Shown piece after piece: positions 8,043 through 20,225 of a DNA stretch of 64,000 nt. Where the stretch lies: the NCBI RefSeq assembly GCF_030685535.1, contig NZ_CP131601.1:744001-808000 (forward strand), read 5' to 3'. Under the pieces are notes generated by a model. The model was given only the letters and a program-made list of their open reading frames with translations, had not been told where the DNA came from and did not search any database. Position numbers and translations under genes: made by a program. This stretch comes from Photobacterium leiognathi (lineage in GTDB: Bacteria; Pseudomonadota; Gammaproteobacteria; Enterobacterales; Vibrionaceae). Every line of letters starts with the position of its first letter. Positions within the stretch are counted from its first letter, which is position 1.

Positions 8043-9392
8043 TTATTTGATCACGCTTGAGTGAATTTCACCATCCGTTACTGTTGTGATCAAGGTATCG
8101 CCAGCTTTTACTTGTGATGCTTTTCTGAGCACATCACCTTGCTCATTTCGAGTAATAGAGTAACCACGAGCCAGAGTTGCTAGTGGGCTAACTGTTTCCA
8201 ATTTTTCTGCTGCAACCGCTAATTTGTGGCGAGCATTAAGCAGCTTTCTATCTAATGCATCATAAAGGCGCTGCTCGCTACGTTCTAAATTCCGTTGTGC
8301 GTTTCTCACTAATGATGCTGGAGAATAGAGTGAAAGCTTATAGTTGTTATGTTCAACATGTTGTTGATGCTTTTGAAGTTTTTTCGCCATTACTTGGGTT
8401 AAGCGCTGACTTATTTCATCGAGATGTTGTTGTTGTAAATTAAGACGAAGCTGCGGATGCTGACGTTCTAAACGATGTTGCAACTGGGTTGTTTGACGTA
8501 GCGACTGCGATAAATAAGCAGTAATAGCATGACGCAATTGTTGCCTTTTACGATCAAGCAGTTGTGTTTGATGCGTCATATCACGACTGATTAATTCAGC
8601 TGCAGCAGAGGGGGTTGGTGCGCGAACATCGGCAACAAAATCTGCGATTGTCACATCGACTTCGTGACCAACGGCACTCACAATCGGAATTTGGCTTGCT
8701 GCAATTGTACGTGCGACGATCTCTTCATTAAATGCCCAAAGATCTTCTAATGAACCACCACCTCGACCAACAATCAACACATCACATTCTTGTCTCGCAT
8801 TGGCGCGACCAATCGCTTGTGCAATAGATATCGCAGCACCTTCACCTTGTACCATGGTTGGATAAATCACAATGGGTAGGCTCGGATCTCGGCGCTGTAA
8901 TACATGCAAAATATCGTGTAGTGCTGCACCTGTTTTTGAGGTAATGATACCTACGCGTTTAGGTTGATCTGGCAGTGCTTTTTTCAACGATTGAGCAAAT
9001 AAACCTTCAGCTGCAAGTGACATTTTTAGCTGTTCAAATTGCTGTTGAAGACGACCATCACCTTCAGGTTGCATGCTTTCAATGATCAGTTGGTAATCAC
9101 CACGAGGTTCATACAATGATAAGCGTGCTTTGACTAAAACCTGATTACCGTTACCGGGTTTAAAAGTGACATGGCGGTTACTGCCTTTGAACATTGCACA
9201 CTTTACTTGAGCGCGAGAATCTTTAAGCGTGAAATACCAATGGCCAGAAACAGGCATAGAGAAATTAGACAATTCACCAATTAGCCACACCACGCCCATT
9301 TCATTTTCAAGGATAAGACGAACCTGAGCATTAAGGCTAGAAACGGTGTAAATACGGCTATTAGTTTGGCTTTGCGGAGAGAAAGTGGTCAC
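8043..9392 (-). CDS. xseA: Exodeoxyribonuclease VII large subunit
   Basis: Catalytic subunit of ExoVII, which degrades single-stranded DNA from both ends and works in mismatch repair and recombination with XseB (encoded at 37.6 kb). The 449-aa protein has the N-terminal OB fold (VWLIGELSNFSMPVSGHWYFTLKD), the nuclease core with GIITSKTGAALHDI, GRGGGSLEDLWAFN and SAVGHEVDVTIADFVAD, and a long Gln-rich coiled coil before a C-terminal RGYSI segment. The start codon is GTG, as no suitable ATG precedes the conserved N-terminus. It is divergent from guaB, the E. coli arrangement. Confidence 0.97.
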   Translation of the reverse strand: MTTFSPQSQTNSRIYTVSSLNAQVRLILENEMGVVWLIGELSNFSMPVSGHWYFTLKDSRAQVKCAMFKGSNRHVTFKPGNGNQVLVKARLSLYEPRGDYQLIIESMQPEGDGRLQQQFEQLKMSLAAEGLFAQSLKKALPDQPKRVGIITSKTGAALHDILHVLQRRDPSLPIVIYPTMVQGEGAAISIAQAIGRANARQECDVLIVGRGGGSLEDLWAFNEEIVARTIAASQIPIVSAVGHEVDVTIADFVADVRAPTPSAAAELISRDMTHQTQLLDRKRQQLRHAITAYLSQSLRQTTQLQHRLERQHPQLRLNLQQQHLDEISQRLTQVMAKKLQKHQQHVEHNNYKLSLYSPASLVRNAQRNLERSEQRLYDALDRKLLNARHKLAVAAEKLETVSPLATLARGYSITRNEQGDVLRKASQVKAGDTLITTVTDGEIHSSVIK

Positions 9393-9583
9393 TGGGAATG
9401 GTACCTGCTATCGAAGAAAGTAGAAGGCAGGCGGTCAAAATAAAACCGATTAAGTCATAAAACACACAGGCAGATCTATAGACAGATCTTGGCCGTATTT
9501 CCTTGACCGCATCACCGGATAGTTAACCGAAATATATTACTTATCAATCAAAAAGTGTCAAGAAAAAAAATTAAAAAAAATCT

Positions 9584-9611
9584 AGCCAAACGTTTGCTTC
9601 GTACGTATAAT
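9584..9611 (+). promoter_or_regulatory. PurR-type operator and -10 of guaBA
   Basis: AGCCAAACGTTTGCTT (9584-9599) matches the PurR consensus core (GCAAACGTTTGC with one change). A perfect -10 TATAAT follows at 9606-9611, so the operator covers the -35/spacer region. No good -35 hexamer is visible. In E. coli guaBA is also PurR-repressed. Confidence 0.75.
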
Positions 9612-9665
9612 TCGACCGCAATATTTTATCCTTCTTTTAAAACCTATTCGGTGTGAGATATTGCA

Positions 9666-11129
9666 ATGTTACGAATTAAACAAGAAGCTTTAACCTTCGA
9701 TGATGTTTTGCTGGTTCCAGCCCATTCAACCGTTCTACCTAACACTGCCGATCTGCGCACTCAACTGACCAAAGATATTGCTCTAAATATCCCAATGGTG
9801 TCAGCGTCAATGGATACTGTGACTGAAGGTCGCCTAGCAATTGCACTTGCTCAAGAGGGTGGTATTGGTTTCATTCACAAGAACATGTCTATTGAACAGC
9901 AAGCGAATCAAGTTCGCATGGTGAAGAAGTTCGAAGCGGGTGTGGTTTCAGAGCCTGTAACCGTTAAGCCAACAGCAACGATTGCTGATGTTAAACGCCT
10001 AACAGCAGAAAATGGTTTCGCAGGTTACCCTGTAGTGACTGATAACAATGAACTGGTTGGTATTATCACTGGTCGTGATGTTCGCTTTGTTACAGACCTT
10101 TCAATGAAAGTTGAAGATGTAATGACATCTAAAACAAAACTTGCTTCTGCAAAAGAAGGCGCATCACGTGAAGAAGTTGAAGCTATCATGCAACAACACC
10201 GCGTTGAAAAAGTGCTACTTGTTGATGATGAGTTCCGTCTAAAAGGCATGATCACAGCAAAAGATTTCCAAAAAGCGGAACGTAAACCAAACGCATGTAA
10301 AGATGAGCGTGGTCGTCTACGTGTTGGTGCTGCAGTTGGTGCTGGTGCGGGTAACGAAGAGCGTGTAGCAGCACTGGTTGAAGCGGGTGTTGACGTACTG
10401 CTTATCGATTCTTCACACGGTCACTCTGAAGGCGTTCTGCAACGTATTCGTGAAACGCGTGCAGCATTCCCTAATCTTCCAATTGTTGGCGGTAACGTAG
10501 CAACAGCTGAAGGTGCACGTGCACTGATTGAGGCTGGCGTAAGTGCAGTGAAAGTGGGTATTGGCCCAGGTTCAATTTGTACCACACGTATCGTGACAGG
10601 TGTTGGTGTTCCACAAATTACAGCTATTTCAGAAGCAGCATCTGTTGCTGATCAATACGGTATTCCTGTTATCGCTGATGGCGGTATCCGTTTCTCTGGT
10701 GATATGTGTAAAGCGATTGCTGCTGGTGCATCATGTGTAATGGTTGGCTCAATGTTCGCGGGTACTGAAGAAGCACCGGGTGAAGTTGAGTTATACCAAG
10801 GCCGTGCATACAAATCTTACCGTGGCATGGGCTCACTAGGTGCGATGTCTAAAGGTTCTTCTGACCGTTACTTCCAAACAGATAATGCAGCAGACAAATT
10901 AGTACCAGAAGGTATTGAAGGTCGTGTGGCATACAAAGGTCACATGAAAGAGATCGTACACCAACAAATGGGTGGTTTACGTTCAAGCATGGGCTTAACA
11001 GGCTCTGCAACTATTGAAGATCTTCGTACTAAAGCTGAATTTGTACGCATCACAGGTGCTGGTATGAAAGAGTCACACGTACATGATGTGACAATCACTA
11101 AAGAAGCACCAAACTACCGTATGGGTTAA
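9666..11129 (+). CDS. guaB: IMP dehydrogenase
   Basis: Oxidises IMP to XMP with NAD+, the committed step to GMP. The 487-aa protein is a TIM barrel with a paired CBS (Bateman) insert at about 93-205. The catalytic loop GPGSICTTR puts the nucleophile at Cys305, as in E. coli, and the flap region GRVAYKG with nearby Arg/Tyr residues is intact. It is first in the guaB-guaA operon with a PurR box upstream, and codon use is fairly optimal. Confidence 0.98.
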   Translation: MLRIKQEALTFDDVLLVPAHSTVLPNTADLRTQLTKDIALNIPMVSASMDTVTEGRLAIALAQEGGIGFIHKNMSIEQQANQVRMVKKFEAGVVSEPVTVKPTATIADVKRLTAENGFAGYPVVTDNNELVGIITGRDVRFVTDLSMKVEDVMTSKTKLASAKEGASREEVEAIMQQHRVEKVLLVDDEFRLKGMITAKDFQKAERKPNACKDERGRLRVGAAVGAGAGNEERVAALVEAGVDVLLIDSSHGHSEGVLQRIRETRAAFPNLPIVGGNVATAEGARALIEAGVSAVKVGIGPGSICTTRIVTGVGVPQITAISEAASVADQYGIPVIADGGIRFSGDMCKAIAAGASCVMVGSMFAGTEEAPGEVELYQGRAYKSYRGMGSLGAMSKGSSDRYFQTDNAADKLVPEGIEGRVAYKGHMKEIVHQQMGGLRSSMGLTGSATIEDLRTKAEFVRITGAGMKESHVHDVTITKEAPNYRMG

Positions 11130-11175
11130 TCGTTAATACTGCTATCCAGAATTAACGAAAGTAATACATAGCATC

Positions 11176-11196
11176 GGGAGCAGAATATCTGCTCCC
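11176..11196 (+). other. Intercistronic hairpin, guaB-guaA
   Basis: GGGAGCAGA (11176-11184) pairs with TCTGCTCCC (11188-11196) across a 3-nt loop, a stable 9-bp stem with no T-run. Probably an mRNA-stabilising or partial attenuator structure between the two cistrons. Confidence 0.6.
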
Positions 11197-11228
11197 AATC
11201 GATAAAAATTATTTGAGAACACTCACTA

Positions 11229-12812
11229 ATGACCACGACCACTAATATTCATGATCAACGCATCCTTATTTTGGACTTTGGCTCTCAATACACACAGTTA
11301 ATCGCACGTCGTATCCGTGAGATAGGTGTTTACTGTGAACTTTGGAGCTGGGATGTTGATGAAGCCGATATCCGTGAATTTGCGCCAAACGGTATTATTC
11401 TTTCTGGTGGTCCTGAAAGTGTAACGGAAGCCGGTTCTCCACGTGCACCACAATATGTATTTGAAGCAGGCGTACCTGTATTTGGTGTGTGCTACGGCAT
11501 GCAAACCATGGCTGAGCAATTAGGCGGTAAAGTTGCAGGTTCATCTGAGCGTGAATTTGGTTACGCTCAAGTTAAGATTGTTGAGCCAACGCATTTCTTA
11601 GAAGGCATTCAAGACGCAGTAGCAGAAGACGGTACTGCATTAATGGATGTATGGATGAGCCACGGTGATAAAGTGGTAGAAATCCCATCTGATTTCGTAA
11701 AAGTAGCAGAAACTGAAACCTGTCCATTTGCTGCAATGGCAAATGAAGAGAAGCGTTTCTACGGTGTTCAGTTCCACCCAGAAGTAACGCACACACGTCA
11801 AGGTATGAAGTTAATTGAAAACTTCGTAATGAACATTTGTGGTTGTGAAAAGTTATGGACGTCAGCAAACATTATTGAAGATGCTGTTGCACGTATCAAA
11901 GAGCAAGTGGGTGACGATGAAGTTATCCTTGGTCTTTCAGGTGGTGTGGATTCATCTGTAGTTGCGATGCTTATTCACCGTGCAATTGGCGACAAACTAA
12001 CGTGTGTATTTGTTGATAACGGTCTACTTCGTTTGAATGAAGGTCAGCAAGTAATGGACATGTTTGGCGACAAGTTCGGCTTAAACATTGTTCATGTACA
12101 AGCAGAAGAGCGTTTCTTATCTGCACTTGCAGGTATTGATGATCCTGAAGCGAAGCGTAAGAAAATTGGTCACGTATTCGTTGATGTATTTGATGAAGAA
12201 TCTAAAAAGCTATCAAATGCGAAATGGCTAGCTCAAGGCACAATCTACCCAGATGTTATTGAGTCTGCTGCATCGAAAACAGGTAAAGCGCACGTTATTA
12301 AATCTCACCATAACGTAGGTGGTCTACCTGATGATATGGAAATGGGTCTTGTTGAGCCATTAAAAGAGCTATTTAAAGATGAAGTACGTAAGATTGGTCT
12401 AGAGCTTGGCTTACCTTACAACATGCTTTACCGCCACCCATTCCCAGGTCCTGGTCTAGGTGTGCGTGTACTAGGTGAAGTGAAGAAAGAGTACTGTGAC
12501 TTACTACGTCGTGCAGATGCCATCTTCATTGAAGAGCTTCATAAAGCGGATCTTTACAACAAAGTATCGCAAGCATTTACTGTATTCCTACCAGTTCGTT
12601 CTGTTGGCGTAATGGGTGACGGTCGTAAATATGATTGGGTTGTATCGCTACGTGCAGTAGAAACAATCGACTTTATGACAGCACACTGGGCACACCTGCC
12701 TTACGATTTCCTAGGTAAAGTATCGAACCGTATTATCAACGAAGTCGATGGTATTTCTCGCGTAGTTTACGATATTTCAGGTAAGCCACCTGCAACGATT
12801 GAGTGGGAATAA
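11229..12812 (+). CDS. guaA: GMP synthase (glutamine-hydrolysing)
   Basis: Converts XMP to GMP using glutamine and ATP. The 527-aa protein has a class I amidotransferase domain (nucleophile Cys88 in GVCYGMQ; His/Glu in FHPEVTH), the ATP-pyrophosphatase P-loop SGGVDSSV, and the C-terminal dimerisation/XMP domain with [12 protein letters not shown] and the KPPATIEWE end. It lies 99 nt after guaB with no terminator between them and a strong one after it. Confidence 0.98.
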   Translation: MTTTTNIHDQRILILDFGSQYTQLIARRIREIGVYCELWSWDVDEADIREFAPNGIILSGGPESVTEAGSPRAPQYVFEAGVPVFGVCYGMQTMAEQLGGKVAGSSEREFGYAQVKIVEPTHFLEGIQDAVAEDGTALMDVWMSHGDKVVEIPSDFVKVAETETCPFAAMANEEKRFYGVQFHPEVTHTRQGMKLIENFVMNICGCEKLWTSANIIEDAVARIKEQVGDDEVILGLSGGVDSSVVAMLIHRAIGDKLTCVFVDNGLLRLNEGQQVMDMFGDKFGLNIVHVQAEERFLSALAGIDDPEAKRKKIGHVFVDVFDEESKKLSNAKWLAQGTIYPDVIESAASKTGKAHVIKSHHNVGGLPDDMEMGLVEPLKELFKDEVRKIGLELGLPYNMLYRHPFPGPGLGVRVLGEVKKEYCDLLRRADAIFIEELHKADLYNKVSQAFTVFLPVRSVGVMGDGRKYDWVVSLRAVETIDFMTAHWAHLPYDFLGKVSNRIINEVDGISRVVYDISGKPPATIEWE

Positions 12813-12848
12813 TATTCTCCTGTAACTAAACGCTAGTTAACATTCTTG

Positions 12849-12882
12849 AAACCCTAATAAGTCATTTATTAGGGTTTTTTTA
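12849..12882 (+). terminator. Intrinsic terminator of guaBA
   Basis: AAACCCTAATAA (12849-12860) pairs with TTATTAGGGTTT (12866-12877), followed by a T-run. Confidence 0.92.
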
Positions 12883-13255
12883 TTGCTGTATTTGATATCG
12901 ATATTCAATCACTTCCTCCTTAAACTCCCACTATTTATGCTTAATTTGTTATCTAACTAATCAGGAAATCATCATTAGGTATAGTTATCAATCAACACCG
13001 TGTTTCTGTTTAGATGATAAAATGTTTTGATATATAAATCATTGTGTTGCATTTGTGTTTACAGTTAATACTTGTTTACAAAGTATTGTTATAACCTTTA
13101 GTTATTCGTTAGATGATGTCGCTTTTTTTAACTTTTATTTCGCTACAATCGTTCAGCCTAAATTCAGCAATATAATGCTGGAAGGAAAACAATGAGATTT
13201 ACTTAAAAGTAGATCCACTATGCAGACACAATCAATATAGGGGCACGGAGTTGCC
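12883..13255. other. Upstream region of the AbgT-family transporter gene
   Basis: About 370 bp of A/T-rich DNA without a gene. TACAAT at 13144-13149 is a plausible -10, with no clear -35. The only other feature is a 4-codon ATG frame near 13192. The transporter has a good SD (GGAG). Confidence 0.4.
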
Positions 13256-14812
13256 ATGAACGAAAAAACATTGAGTCAAGCGCCTAAGTCATCCAGCGCT
13301 ATGGATAAATTTTTAAATGGTATCGAGCGAGTAGGTAATAAGATCCCTGATCCTGCTTTGCTATTCTTTTGGGGTTTAGTTGCAGTTTGGGTTTTATCTG
13401 CAATTTTATCTCAATTTGATTTTGGTTTAGTTCACCCAGTGACCCAACAAGTTGTACAAGTAAATAACCTATTAACGGGTGATGCATTAGCAAGCTTCCT
13501 TGCTAACATGGTGAAGAATTTCACAGGCTTTGCACCGCTAGGTATTGTACTTGTAGCAATGCTAGGTGTTGGTGTGGCTGAAGCATCAGGCTTTATTAAT
13601 ACAGGCCTTAAGAAAATGCTTAACGTCACACCCGTTAAGCTACTTACACCAATGCTTATTCTTGTTGCTATTGTGTCTCACACAGCGGCGGATGCTGGTT
13701 ATGTTCTGGTTATTCCACTAGGCGGTATTATTTTCCACGCTGCGGGTCGTCACCCATTAGCAGGGATTGCGGCAGCATTTGCTGGTGTATCAGGTGGTTT
13801 CTCAGCAAACTTTATTCCATCAGGTATCGACCCATTACTAGCAGGCTTTACTCAAGAAGCTGCGCGTATCATGGATCCTGATTACATTGTGAACCCATTA
13901 GCGAACCTAATGTTCACTGGTTTATCATCATTCGTTATCGTGGGTATCGGTTGGTACATTACAGATAAAGTGATTGAGCCTCGTTTAAGTAAAACGGCTA
14001 TCGATGAGGATGCGGAAGAAGCACCAGATATGGGCTCTTTCACAGAGCTTGAAAGTAAGGCATTTTCTTACGCAGGTTGGGCAATGGTGGCAGGTATTGC
14101 TTTACTTGTTGCGGCGGTATGGCCTGAATCATCACCTCTGCGTTCACCAACAGGCGAAATTGCGGCGTTCAATGCGCCAGTAATGCAGTCTATCGTTCCG
14201 CTAATCTTTATTCTGTTTGTGATCCCTGGGATCATCTACGGAAAAGTGGCTGGTACCTTTAAGCAAAGCAGTGATGTTATTAAAGCGATGTCTACCACTA
14301 TGGCGGGTATGGCAGGCTTCATGGTAATGGTATTCTTCATTGCTCAGTTCTTAGTGGCGTTTACGCAATCTAACCTAGGTACATTACTAGCATTGTCTGG
14401 TGCACAGTTACTACAAGAGATGAATTTACCGGGTCAGGTAACTATCGTAGGTATGATCTTACTAACAGCAAGTGTGAACTTACTGGTCGGTTCGGCTTCT
14501 GCGAAATGGGCATTGATTGGTCCTATTATGGTACCAATGCTAATGGCGGTAGGTATTTCTCCTGAGCTAACGCAAGCGGCATACCGTGTAGGTGACTCTG
14601 TATCTAACATCATTTCACCTATGATGGTGTTCTTCCCACTGGTTGTTGTTTACATGCAACGTTATGTGAAGAGCTCTGGTATCGGTACGCTAGCGTCAAT
14701 GATGATGCCATACTCAATTGCAATGCTAGTGGGTTGGACCATCTTCCTACTTGCTTACTGGGCGTTAGGCATTCCACTAGGTGTTCAAGCACCATACACT
14801 TACAGCCTATAA
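13256..14812 (+). CDS. AbgT-family transporter
   Basis: A 518-aa inner-membrane protein with about 11-13 hydrophobic helices. Signatures of the AbgT family (p-aminobenzoyl-glutamate importer AbgT, drug exporter MtrF) include the N-terminal GNKIPDPALLFF, SHTAADAGYVLVIPLGGIIF, SGGFSANFIPSGIDPLLAGFTQ and the late GDSVSNIISPMM. Characterised members either import p-aminobenzoyl-glutamate or export sulfonamides by proton antiport. The lack of abgAB hydrolase genes nearby leaves the substrate open. It is monocistronic between terminators. Confidence 0.9.
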   Translation: MNEKTLSQAPKSSSAMDKFLNGIERVGNKIPDPALLFFWGLVAVWVLSAILSQFDFGLVHPVTQQVVQVNNLLTGDALASFLANMVKNFTGFAPLGIVLVAMLGVGVAEASGFINTGLKKMLNVTPVKLLTPMLILVAIVSHTAADAGYVLVIPLGGIIFHAAGRHPLAGIAAAFAGVSGGFSANFIPSGIDPLLAGFTQEAARIMDPDYIVNPLANLMFTGLSSFVIVGIGWYITDKVIEPRLSKTAIDEDAEEAPDMGSFTELESKAFSYAGWAMVAGIALLVAAVWPESSPLRSPTGEIAAFNAPVMQSIVPLIFILFVIPGIIYGKVAGTFKQSSDVIKAMSTTMAGMAGFMVMVFFIAQFLVAFTQSNLGTLLALSGAQLLQEMNLPGQVTIVGMILLTASVNLLVGSASAKWALIGPIMVPMLMAVGISPELTQAAYRVGDSVSNIISPMMVFFPLVVVYMQRYVKSSGIGTLASMMMPYSIAMLVGWTIFLLAYWALGIPLGVQAPYTYSL

Positions 14813-14850
14813 TTTAAGTTACTGATAATTTAAATTTCAGCAGATAAAAG

Positions 14851-14882
14851 AAAAGCCTCGCTAAATATAGTGAGGCTTTTTT
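14851..14882. terminator. Bidirectional terminator, AbgT-family gene and fghA
   Basis: AAAAGCCTC-G-CTA pairs with TAG-T-GAGGCTTTT (14851-14880, one G-T pair), with a T-run on the + strand and A-run giving T on the reverse. Serves both convergent genes. Confidence 0.9.
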
Positions 14883-14935
14883 CTATTTAGTGTTTGAAGA
14901 TATTACGAAACTATTTCTTTAAACACTGATTCTAA

Positions 14936-15784
14936 TTACTTGTTGAAGTGCTCTACGTGGAAGCGTAGGTGATCTTCAATAAATGTCGCCATGAAGTAGT
15001 AGCTGTGGTCGTAACCATCTTGCATGCGAATTTCTACTGGGTAGTTATTCGCTTTAGCCGCTGCAGCTAGGCTCTCTGTACGTAATTGACCTTCAGTGTA
15101 GAAGTTATCGTGAGTACCTTGATCAACTAGCATAGGTAGTTTTTGCTCAGCTTTACGCATTAGCTCACTTGAATCGTACTGTTTCCAGTTTTCAGTGTTG
15201 CTACCTAGGTAACCTGTAAATGCTTTTTGACCCCAAGGACAGTTCATTGGGTTAGCAATTGGGCTAAATGCAGATGCAGAGGTGAAACGCTCTGGGTTAC
15301 GCATTGCAATCATTAATGCGCCGTGACCACCCATTGAGTGACCGCTGATCGCACGTTGCTCTGATACAGGGAAGTGTGCTTCAACAAGTGCTGGTAGTTC
15401 ATTAACAATGTAATCGTACATGTTGTAATGACGATTCCAAGGCGCTTCTGTTGCGTTTACGTAGAAGCCCGCACCAAGACCAAAGTCGTAGCTACCTGCT
15501 GGATCATCTTCAACACCTTCACCGCGAGGGCTAGTGTCTGGTGCTACAATCGCTACACCTAATTCTGCTGCGATACGTTGTGCTCCAGCCTTTTGCATGA
15601 AGTTTTCATCGGTACAAGTTAAACCTGATAACCAATAAACTACAGGCACTTTTTGACCAGCAGCTGTTTGCGGTGGTAGGAAAATCGCAAAACGCATATC
15701 ACAGTTAAGTACTTCTGAACGGTGCGTATATTGTTTATGCCAACCGCCAGCAGTTTTGTTACAGCTAATGTTTTCTAAAGGCAT
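14936..15784 (-). CDS. fghA: S-formylglutathione hydrolase
   Basis: Second step of glutathione-dependent formaldehyde oxidation: S-formylglutathione to formate and glutathione. The 282-aa esterase-D-type alpha/beta hydrolase has the nucleophile elbow GHSMGGHG (Ser150), a conserved Cys in GLTCTDENF, acid residue Asp in VDQGTHDNF and catalytic His in DGYDHSYYF. It sits 87 nt downstream of frmA in one operon. Confident at family level. Confidence 0.96.
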   Translation of the reverse strand: MPLENISCNKTAGGWHKQYTHRSEVLNCDMRFAIFLPPQTAAGQKVPVVYWLSGLTCTDENFMQKAGAQRIAAELGVAIVAPDTSPRGEGVEDDPAGSYDFGLGAGFYVNATEAPWNRHYNMYDYIVNELPALVEAHFPVSEQRAISGHSMGGHGALMIAMRNPERFTSASAFSPIANPMNCPWGQKAFTGYLGSNTENWKQYDSSELMRKAEQKLPMLVDQGTHDNFYTEGQLRTESLAAAAKANNYPVEIRMQDGYDHSYYFMATFIEDHLRFHVEHFNK

Positions 15785-15871
15785 GGATATGTTCTCTTAG
15801 TCAGATTAGGCGCAGAGATAGGGTACAGGAGATGACCTCTGCGCACATTTATTTATTATTATGTAATTATA

Positions 15872-17014
<1,143 letters not shown>

Positions 17015-17131
17015 CTAATTTTTGCTACGTCGTCTTATATCTGCGTAGTGATTAATTCGGTGGAATCGAAAATTTCTCTCTCTCGATTCGATGGAGACTA
17101 TTGTATTTATTTCTGGATAAATGATAATTGG

Positions 17132-17164
17132 GTTAAGTTGCAAATAACTTTTACCTAACGGTAA
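17132..17164. promoter_or_regulatory. Candidate LysR operator pair, frmA-lysR intergenic
   Basis: Two short dyads lie in the divergent region: GTTA-N9-TAAC (17132-17148) and TTACC-N4-GGTAA (17151-17164). Both contain the T-N11-A geometry recognised by LysR-type regulators. Binding by the adjacent regulator is inference. Confidence 0.5.
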
Positions 17165-17199
17165 TAATGTTTGTTGGTATCAAAGTGTAGGTAAGTAAG

Positions 17200-18090
17200 A
17201 TGTTCCAATGGGAAGGCGTGACTGAGTTTGTTGCGGTAGCTGAGACAGAAAGCTTTACAGCAGCATCGAAACGATTAGGTATTTCAACGGCGCAAGTGAG
17301 TCGACAAGTCAGTGCGTTAGAAAATCGATTGAATACAAAACTGTTCTACCGTACGACTAGAAAGGTATCGTTGACGGAAGAAGGCAGTGTGTATTACCAA
17401 CATTGTCGTCAGGTATTAGATGGTTTAGAAGAAGCAGAGCGTGCCCTGAGTAACTTACGTGGTACGCCTCAAGGCTTAATAAAGTTAACGGCACCTGTGA
17501 CGTACGGCGAAAAATACATCATGCCGTTGGTGAACGACTTCATGCTGCAATACCCAGAGCTTGAAGTGAATATTGATTTAACCAACCGCCAGGTCGATCT
17601 CGTTGAAGGCAGCTTTGACTTGGCGATCCGCCTTGGTCGTTTAACCAGTTCATCTATGATGGCTAAGCGCTTAACCACACGTACTATGTATGTGTGTGCT
17701 TCGCCTGCGTACTTAGCCAAATTTGGTGTACCGCATTCGCTATCTGAATTACGTCATCATAACTGTTTGATTGGTAACCTTGACCATTGGCGTTTCCAAG
17801 AATCAGGTAAAGAAAAGAGTGTACGTGTTACGGGTAATTTAAATTGTAATAGTGGTTATGGCTTACGTGATGCTGTTCTTAAAGGGATCGGTATTGCTCA
17901 ATTACCTGACTACTATATAGATAAAGATTTAGATTCAGGTGAAATTGTGCCGATCTTGACGAATTACCAAGAGCCAGAAGAAGGTATCTGGGCGTTATAT
18001 CCACATAACCGCCATTTATCACCGAAGGTACGTATGCTGGTGGACTTCTTAGCTGAAGAGTTACCTAAAATTAGCCATTATGATGTGTAA
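17200..18090 (+). CDS. LysR-family transcriptional regulator, probably of frmA-fghA
   Basis: A 296-aa LysR-type protein with an N-terminal winged HTH (FVAVAETESFTAASKRLGISTAQVSRQVSALENRL) and a periplasmic-binding-like effector domain from about residue 90. It is divergent from frmA, and LysR regulators beside frmA-type dehydrogenases commonly sense formaldehyde stress, so control of frmA-fghA is likely. The effector is not visible from sequence. tadA follows 33 nt downstream in the same direction. Confidence 0.9.
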   Translation: MFQWEGVTEFVAVAETESFTAASKRLGISTAQVSRQVSALENRLNTKLFYRTTRKVSLTEEGSVYYQHCRQVLDGLEEAERALSNLRGTPQGLIKLTAPVTYGEKYIMPLVNDFMLQYPELEVNIDLTNRQVDLVEGSFDLAIRLGRLTSSSMMAKRLTTRTMYVCASPAYLAKFGVPHSLSELRHHNCLIGNLDHWRFQESGKEKSVRVTGNLNCNSGYGLRDAVLKGIGIAQLPDYYIDKDLDSGEIVPILTNYQEPEEGIWALYPHNRHLSPKVRMLVDFLAEELPKISHYDV

Positions 18091-18120
18091 GCTGAACAGT
18101 AAACGTAATCGAAAGTATAA

Positions 18121-18651
<531 letters not shown>

Positions 18652-18672
18652 GCCGCTCTAATCTAGATAAAG

Positions 18673-18702
18673 AAAAGCTCAGATTTAATCTGAGCTTTTT
18701 TG
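18673..18702. terminator. Bidirectional terminator, tadA and mltF
   Basis: AAAAGCTCAGAT pairs with ATCTGAGCTTTT (18673-18697) around TTA, followed by T6. The upstream A-run makes it usable on the reverse strand too. Confidence 0.9.
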
Positions 18703-18707
18703 TGTCT

Positions 18708-20225
18708 TTATTTTGAGGTTGTGGCAGCAACAGCACCGGAGGTTGTCGATTCGGCATTTGAGACTTGCTTCGATGTCTGTGCCGCTGCTGATGGTTTAGA
18801 TTGTTGAGTAATAGGTGCGGTGATGGTTTGTAAGCCATCTACAATCTCTACATCATCACTATCATGGGCATTACTGTGGGTTTGTTCAAAACCAATGATG
18901 CTTTGATAGTAACGACGAATACCTTCGACATAGTTCACCGCTTCCGTACCACGAGCATAACCGTAACGGGTTTGCGTGTAATACTTACGCTGCTGTAATA
19001 ATGGTAAGCGCTGTTTAACATCAGCCCATGTATCAGGGTTGCCATTTTGCGCTTTAGTTAAGCGACGGGCATCCATCATGTGTCCAAAGCCAATATTGTA
19101 AGAGGCGAGGGCAAACCATACTTTCTCATGGCTATCGATGCTATCTGGTACTCGAGCGATCATCTTACGTAGATACTCTGTACCACCTCGAATACTTTGC
19201 TCTGGATCTAAACGATCAGTCACGCCAACAGATTTCGCCGTTGGGTTAGTGAGCATCATCATTCCACGAACCCCTGTTGGAGATACCGCTTGTGGGTTCC
19301 AGTGAGATTCCTGATACGCCAGTGCTGCGATTAAACGCCAGTCAAACTCATTGGCATACTTCTTAAATAGCCCTTGCCACTTAGGCAGTTTGTCATCTAA
19401 TGCGCGCAAGAAGGCACGGGTATCAACGTAGTCAAATTGTTCAACATGACCAAAGTATTTTTCTTCCAACTGCGCTAACTCACCGGTTTGCTTTAAATGA
19501 CCAAAAAATTCGATCAATAACGCATACAGGCTATCGTTATTGCTGTCTTTAACAAACCAGCTAATCGGCTCATCTTCTGTAAGCTCAAGTGCAATGGCAA
19601 TTTCTGGGTGAGTACGCTGCAATAGTGCAACATCGACAGAATCCGCAACAGTGTAATCAAGTTCACCATTAGCTACTTTACGGAGTAGATCGTCAATATC
19701 GGTTTCTTTGATTGATTGCCAAGTCAGATTGGGGTATTTCTTTTTCAGCTCTTCTAATTGACGTTCATGGCTAGAGCTTGCGACGACCGCTAAAGTACGG
19801 TGAGTGTTAGCGAGCTCTTCTAGATCACGAGGACGACGTTTGCCTTTCTTATACACCACCACTTGGCTAGCGTAATAATAAGCAGGCGCTGGGTGGAAGC
19901 CATCAAGACGTTGGGGCGTTACAGTTAGGCCCGCAGCCACAATATCGACATCACCGTTTTTAAGTGCAGGGAATAAACCTGATAGGGTAAACATGGTTTG
20001 CATTTCCAGTTTTACACCTAATTCTTTGGCAAAACGCTGTGCTAGCTCGTAATCAAGCCCGGTTGGACCATCTGCACCAATATAATAGGACAGTTGATTG
20101 TTTAATGTCCCTACACGTAATACACCGCTCTCGCGAATGCGCTCTAAAGCATCTTGTGGTTTATCTTGCCACTGGCAACCACTTAACAGCAGAGTGAACA
20201 TTAGCGATATAACTAAACGGTACAT
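18708..20225 (-). CDS. mltF: Membrane-bound lytic murein transglycosylase F
   Basis: Outer-membrane lipoprotein that cleaves peptidoglycan glycan strands with 1,6-anhydro products. The 505-aa protein has a lipobox LLSGC, a solute-binding-protein-like regulatory module (about 30-255) and a C-terminal SLT catalytic module with ALAYQESHWNPQAVSPTGVRGMMMLT (general-acid Glu) followed by the YNIGFGHM motif. Start: ATG at 20225 puts the lipobox about 17 residues in; a longer frame begins at a GTG (20258) with no improvement. The Ser/Thr/Gln-rich C-terminal tail of about 60 residues is low-complexity. Confidence 0.94.
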   Translation of the reverse strand: MYRLVISLMFTLLLSGCQWQDKPQDALERIRESGVLRVGTLNNQLSYYIGADGPTGLDYELAQRFAKELGVKLEMQTMFTLSGLFPALKNGDVDIVAAGLTVTPQRLDGFHPAPAYYYASQVVVYKKGKRRPRDLEELANTHRTLAVVASSSHERQLEELKKKYPNLTWQSIKETDIDDLLRKVANGELDYTVADSVDVALLQRTHPEIAIALELTEDEPISWFVKDSNNDSLYALLIEFFGHLKQTGELAQLEEKYFGHVEQFDYVDTRAFLRALDDKLPKWQGLFKKYANEFDWRLIAALAYQESHWNPQAVSPTGVRGMMMLTNPTAKSVGVTDRLDPEQSIRGGTEYLRKMIARVPDSIDSHEKVWFALASYNIGFGHMMDARRLTKAQNGNPDTWADVKQRLPLLQQRKYYTQTRYGYARGTEAVNYVEGIRRYYQSIIGFEQTHSNAHDSDDVEIVDGLQTITAPITQQSKPSAAAQTSKQVSNAESTTSGAVAATTSK

